Source of the DNA: Zelopaecilomyces penicillatus
Taxonomy: Eukaryota; Ascomycota; Sordariomycetes; Hypocreales; Pseudodiploosporaceae
DNA: 64,000 nt
Direction: 5' to 3'
NCBI GenBank assembly: GCA_005765155.1
Contig: VCCP01000002.1
Coordinates: 1,922,001 to 1,986,000, forward strand
Below, piece by piece: positions 61,601-64,000 of this stretch. Each line of letters begins with the position of its first letter. Positions within the stretch are counted from its first letter, which is position 1. The translations under genes were made by a program, and so were the position numbers. The notes below the pieces were generated by a model. It was not told where the DNA came from, searched no databases, and worked only from the letters and a program-made list of their open reading frames with translations.

Positions 61601-62230
61601 TGGATTTATACTGGAAGTATTTTATTTATTATACTAAGAAGGATCTAAATCAGAAAAAGCCATGCTTGATACTATATAAAAATGATAATTGTATGAAGAA
61701 CTCTGTGTATAACTCTAAATCATCTATAATAGAATGAAACATTATGTGGATTAATAAAGATTAAAGGGATCAATCTTTAAAGAGAGAGATATAATGTACC
61801 TTTTATGCTATATACTAGGTAAAACTTCTTTAAATATTACTATAATGCAATTAAGTGATAAATTGGATTTTAAGAAACTTGGATCATTTAAGGTTAAGAA
61901 AGCCATTTCCAATATCAACTATAAACTTTCATTACCAAAGAATATATAGTTATACCCTGTATTTTATATCTTCTTACTAAGTAAAGTATTAGATAACTCG
62001 AAAGAATATATAGATATTATAGTATATATAGTAGAAGAAGAATGGGAAGTTGAAATAATTATAGATTATAGGCTAAACAATGGTAAAAAAGAGTATCTGG
62101 TTAAGTGGAAAGGGTTTGGACCCGAGGAGAACTTATAGGAGCCCCTTAATCATCTAAATTATTACTGATCTCTGATATGATAATACTATTAGAAGGCAAG
62201 GAGCTGTCCTAGAAAATCAAGTTCTAATCA
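58650..62230 (+). pseudogene. Gyp-M pol with chromodomain, broken
   Basis: Colinear with Gyp-I pol. The protease DSG is still partly readable near 58,777. An RT core follows near 59,550-59,890, where YLDD now reads YLDN. RNase H, integrase and a chromodomain (VKWKGFGPEE near 62,100) follow. Stops are dense. It shares several stops with Gyp-I, for example at the CTCTAG site near 60,910, as expected if the same sites mutate independently. Confidence 0.85.
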
Positions 62231-62876
62231 ATTATATCAAAACCCCCTAATGATTAGATCTTAATCATTGCGTCCGACTCTACCTGCTCAGCTATATCCA
62301 GATCATTCAATGATTGTAAATCCTGCTTTACTATCTTATGATCCTATGATACTATGGATTGATGCTGATAATGCAAATGATTCAATCATGCTATTATAGT
62401 AGATATCGTCTCCTGTGCTGCCTGAAGCTGCTTCTCTGTCTTCTCCTCTTCTCGCTTGATATGATTCTTTTCTAATAGAATCTTTATGACTAGATAAATC
62501 GGTTACCTTCTGAAAAATAAAATGAAATGGAAGAATATATCTAAGGATATAGTTATCCCTGAACTATTATAAGAATGACCCCAATGAATGCACTCTGAAT
62601 AATGGGAAGTTGCTTCAATTATATGATATGTTAAGTGATGCTGGGAATAAAAGGAATAAGGTATGATGATATTATTAGTGCCCTTGATAAGAATCGTAAG
62701 ACTCTTGCGCTGATTAGTCTTCTGATTAGTATGATGTTTTGAGATACCTTGAGGTATTATGTTAAAAGTATGAAGGAAGAAGGAAGTAATTATACCTATA
62801 ATTGTGGCTGGAATTATGTTTTATAAAGGAATAATTAATGGGCCTTGAGGATAAGATTGTTGGGAGGGAGATATTG
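62231..62876 (+). other. Gyp-M region between pol and 3' LTR
   Basis: Differs from the same region of Gyp-I. The Zn2Cys6-like antisense gene is not recognisable, though the last few codons next to the LTR (an ATG-type start MSPSQ in antisense) resemble it. A short polypurine tract precedes the LTR. No gene assigned. Confidence 0.45.
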
Positions 62877-63305
62877 TGTTATGACCCAATGATATGGTTG
62901 TATAATAGGCTGGTTATATGACCAGAGGGAGGTATGTACTATGGAGGAAGGGGATTAGTTAGGATAGATCAGTGGGATTACTATGAGAATAGTGGTGAGC
63001 TAGGTGAGCTAGTAATTTGGATTACCTGGATTATTATTTATATAATAAGTGATCCAAGTGATCTATGATGTATATATATGCCCTTAATTTTTATTCTTTA
63101 GATATAGCTTAGATAGTTATTAATATACTTTCAACTTTATTGTATTGTTCGCTATTGCTTACTATGCTGATACTTGATCCCTGGTTATGATACTCTGTAT
63201 CCATTATCAATGTGATAGACTATATTGCTTAGAATGCCCTGACTTATCTGCCAATATAAACCCTTTTTGTTAGGTTTATCCCTTGGGAATTCATTAAATG
63301 TTATA
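62877..63305 (+). repeat. Right LTR of Gyp-M
   Basis: 429 nt, the same length as 48,479-48,907. The differences seen are transitions in both directions, so both copies have been mutated. Confidence 0.9.
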
Positions 63306-63310
63306 TACCC
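63306..63310. repeat. Right target-site duplication of Gyp-M (TACCC)
   Basis: Exact copy of 48,474-48,478. Confidence 0.9.
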
Positions 63311-63377
63311 TAAAATCATTCTGTAGTTCTATGGGTGGTGTTGGTGTTGTTGTGTGTGTTGTTTTCCCCCTATTAAA
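63311..63377 (+). repeat. Right LTR of Gyp-L, second part
   Basis: 67 nt that complete the 399-nt right LTR of Gyp-L after Gyp-M; ends CTATTAAA. Confidence 0.87.
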
Positions 63378-63381
63378 ATAG
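63378..63381. repeat. Right target-site duplication of Gyp-L (ATAG)
   Basis: Matches 29,466-29,469. Confidence 0.82.
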
Positions 63382-64000
63382 GTATTATATGCAGCTATTA
63401 TAAAGTAATAGAAGTAAAATAGCCTGATAATAATTACTAAGGCTAAGGCTTATAATAGGGTTTAAAAGAAAGGTAAATAATCTAAGTACTTATAGTTAGA
63501 TTGATAAGGCTTAAAGCTATTAGTTATAATTATTAGGGCCCCTTAACCTATAGGCTTTTAGAAAGGCCTATATTTTCTTAGATAGCTCTTTTAGAGCTAG
63601 TTCCTCTAGTATATTAAAGGGCTGTACTAGCTATGGCAGTGGCTAAGGTGGCTTAGGTTGAGGTTATAGCAGTTCTTTAGTACTATCAGCCACTGTAGCC
63701 CCTATAACTCAGGCCTATAGCTGTTATAGTTACTAGGTGAGCTCCTATATCTGAGATCAAAGAGCCTATAATTCTAATGAATTTCCTTCTATTAGAAGGT
63801 CCTAATCAAATATTTTCAGAATCAGATTACTATAACTAATAATTATAATAGTATAAAGGAAAAATAAGCTTCTAAAAATAAGCTTATAGCTATATAATAG
63901 TATTATAAATAGCTGAAAGTGCTGATTATAGTAGTACTATATATAGCTAGGTCTTAATAAGAGCCCTAGAACTAGCTAATTAGCTAAAGGGGTATCAGGT
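63382..64000 (-). mobile_element. Cop-B, right segment (gag and leader), cut by the window end
   Basis: Colinear with Cop-C 46,153-46,790: the gag 5' part, its start region near 63,810 and the beginning of the leader. It resumes exactly where the left segment stopped at 29,469. Many stops. The 5' LTR of Cop-B and the rest of Cop-A should follow to the right. Confidence 0.82.

Larger units (their letters stand above)
48479..63305 (+). mobile_element. Gyp-M: mutated chromovirus-type Ty3/gypsy element, host of Gyp-I
   Basis: 429-nt LTRs and TACCC duplications. Without Gyp-I it is 7337 nt. Gag, pol and chromodomain are homologous to Gyp-I nearly codon for codon but dense with TAA, TAG and TGA stops. 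Its LTR upstream half and the region between pol and 3' LTR differ from Gyp-I, so it is a sister subfamily, not an older copy of the same element. Confidence 0.9.
29470..63377 (+). mobile_element. Gyp-L: large degraded Ty3/gypsy element, host of Cop-C and Gyp-M
   Basis: Bounded by LTRs of 399 nt each, the right one split by Gyp-M, and by ATAG duplications. Without its guests it is about 12.84 kb, large for a fungal gypsy element. The plus strand carries degraded gag, protease, RT, RNase H and integrase in gypsy order. A further coding-like stretch lies downstream of integrase and is interrupted by Cop-C. Its termini read TTTRATRG...CTATTAAA, not the common TG...CA. Composition is strongly A+T-rich and no reading frame survives. 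Confidence 0.8.

Overview
This window is nuclear DNA of a filamentous ascomycete (Pezizomycotina), species not determined. The host genes have short introns (about 50-185 nt) with GT..AG ends and CTRAY-type branch points; one is a perfect TACTAAC. More than half of the window is A+T-rich DNA full of C-to-T and G-to-A changes in transposon copies, the mark of repeat-induced point mutation (RIP) or a similar process.

Region 1 (1-14,800) is ordinary gene space: the 3' part of translation factor eIF5B (+), an Hsp110-type chaperone Hsp88/Sse1 (-), a chitin-synthase-like family 2 glycosyltransferase of the ChsD type (-), and the nonsense-mediated decay factor Nmd2/Upf2 (-). All were re-spliced by hand, and every exon sum is a multiple of three. 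Region 2 (about 14,815-18,685) is an extremely A+T-rich block without recognisable content. Region 3 (about 18,690-20,940) is a small normal-composition island holding one intact gene, an MCH1-type MFS transporter. Region 4 (about 20,940-64,000) is A+T-rich and made almost wholly of retrotransposons.

The retrotransposons form a nest of six elements, five levels deep. A forward Ty1/copia element (Cop-A, from 22,428) is interrupted at 24,697 by a reversed one (Cop-B). Cop-B is split at 29,469/63,382 by a large Ty3/gypsy element (Gyp-L, 29,470-63,377, 4-bp target duplication ATAG). Gyp-L holds a third copia copy (Cop-C, 41,378-47,608, duplication GATCT). In its right LTR it also holds a chromovirus-type gypsy element (Gyp-M, 48,479-63,305, duplication TACCC). 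Gyp-M is itself split by a younger relative (Gyp-I, 50,912-58,396, duplication GTATC). LTR pairs match in length exactly (Gyp-L 399/399, Cop-C 421/421, Gyp-M 429/429, Gyp-I 457/457), so the order of insertion is firm for the inner levels.

Gyp-I is nearly complete. It has an intact Gag with a CCHC knuckle and three C-X4-C-X2-H motifs, a canonical A AAA AAC slippery site at the Gag stop, and a pol with protease, RT, RNase H, integrase and chromodomain broken by seven in-frame stops, all explicable by C-to-T change. It has a self-priming type primer site. An antisense gene next to its 3' LTR encodes a Zn2Cys6-like and coiled-coil protein. That antisense gene is the most interesting item in the window.
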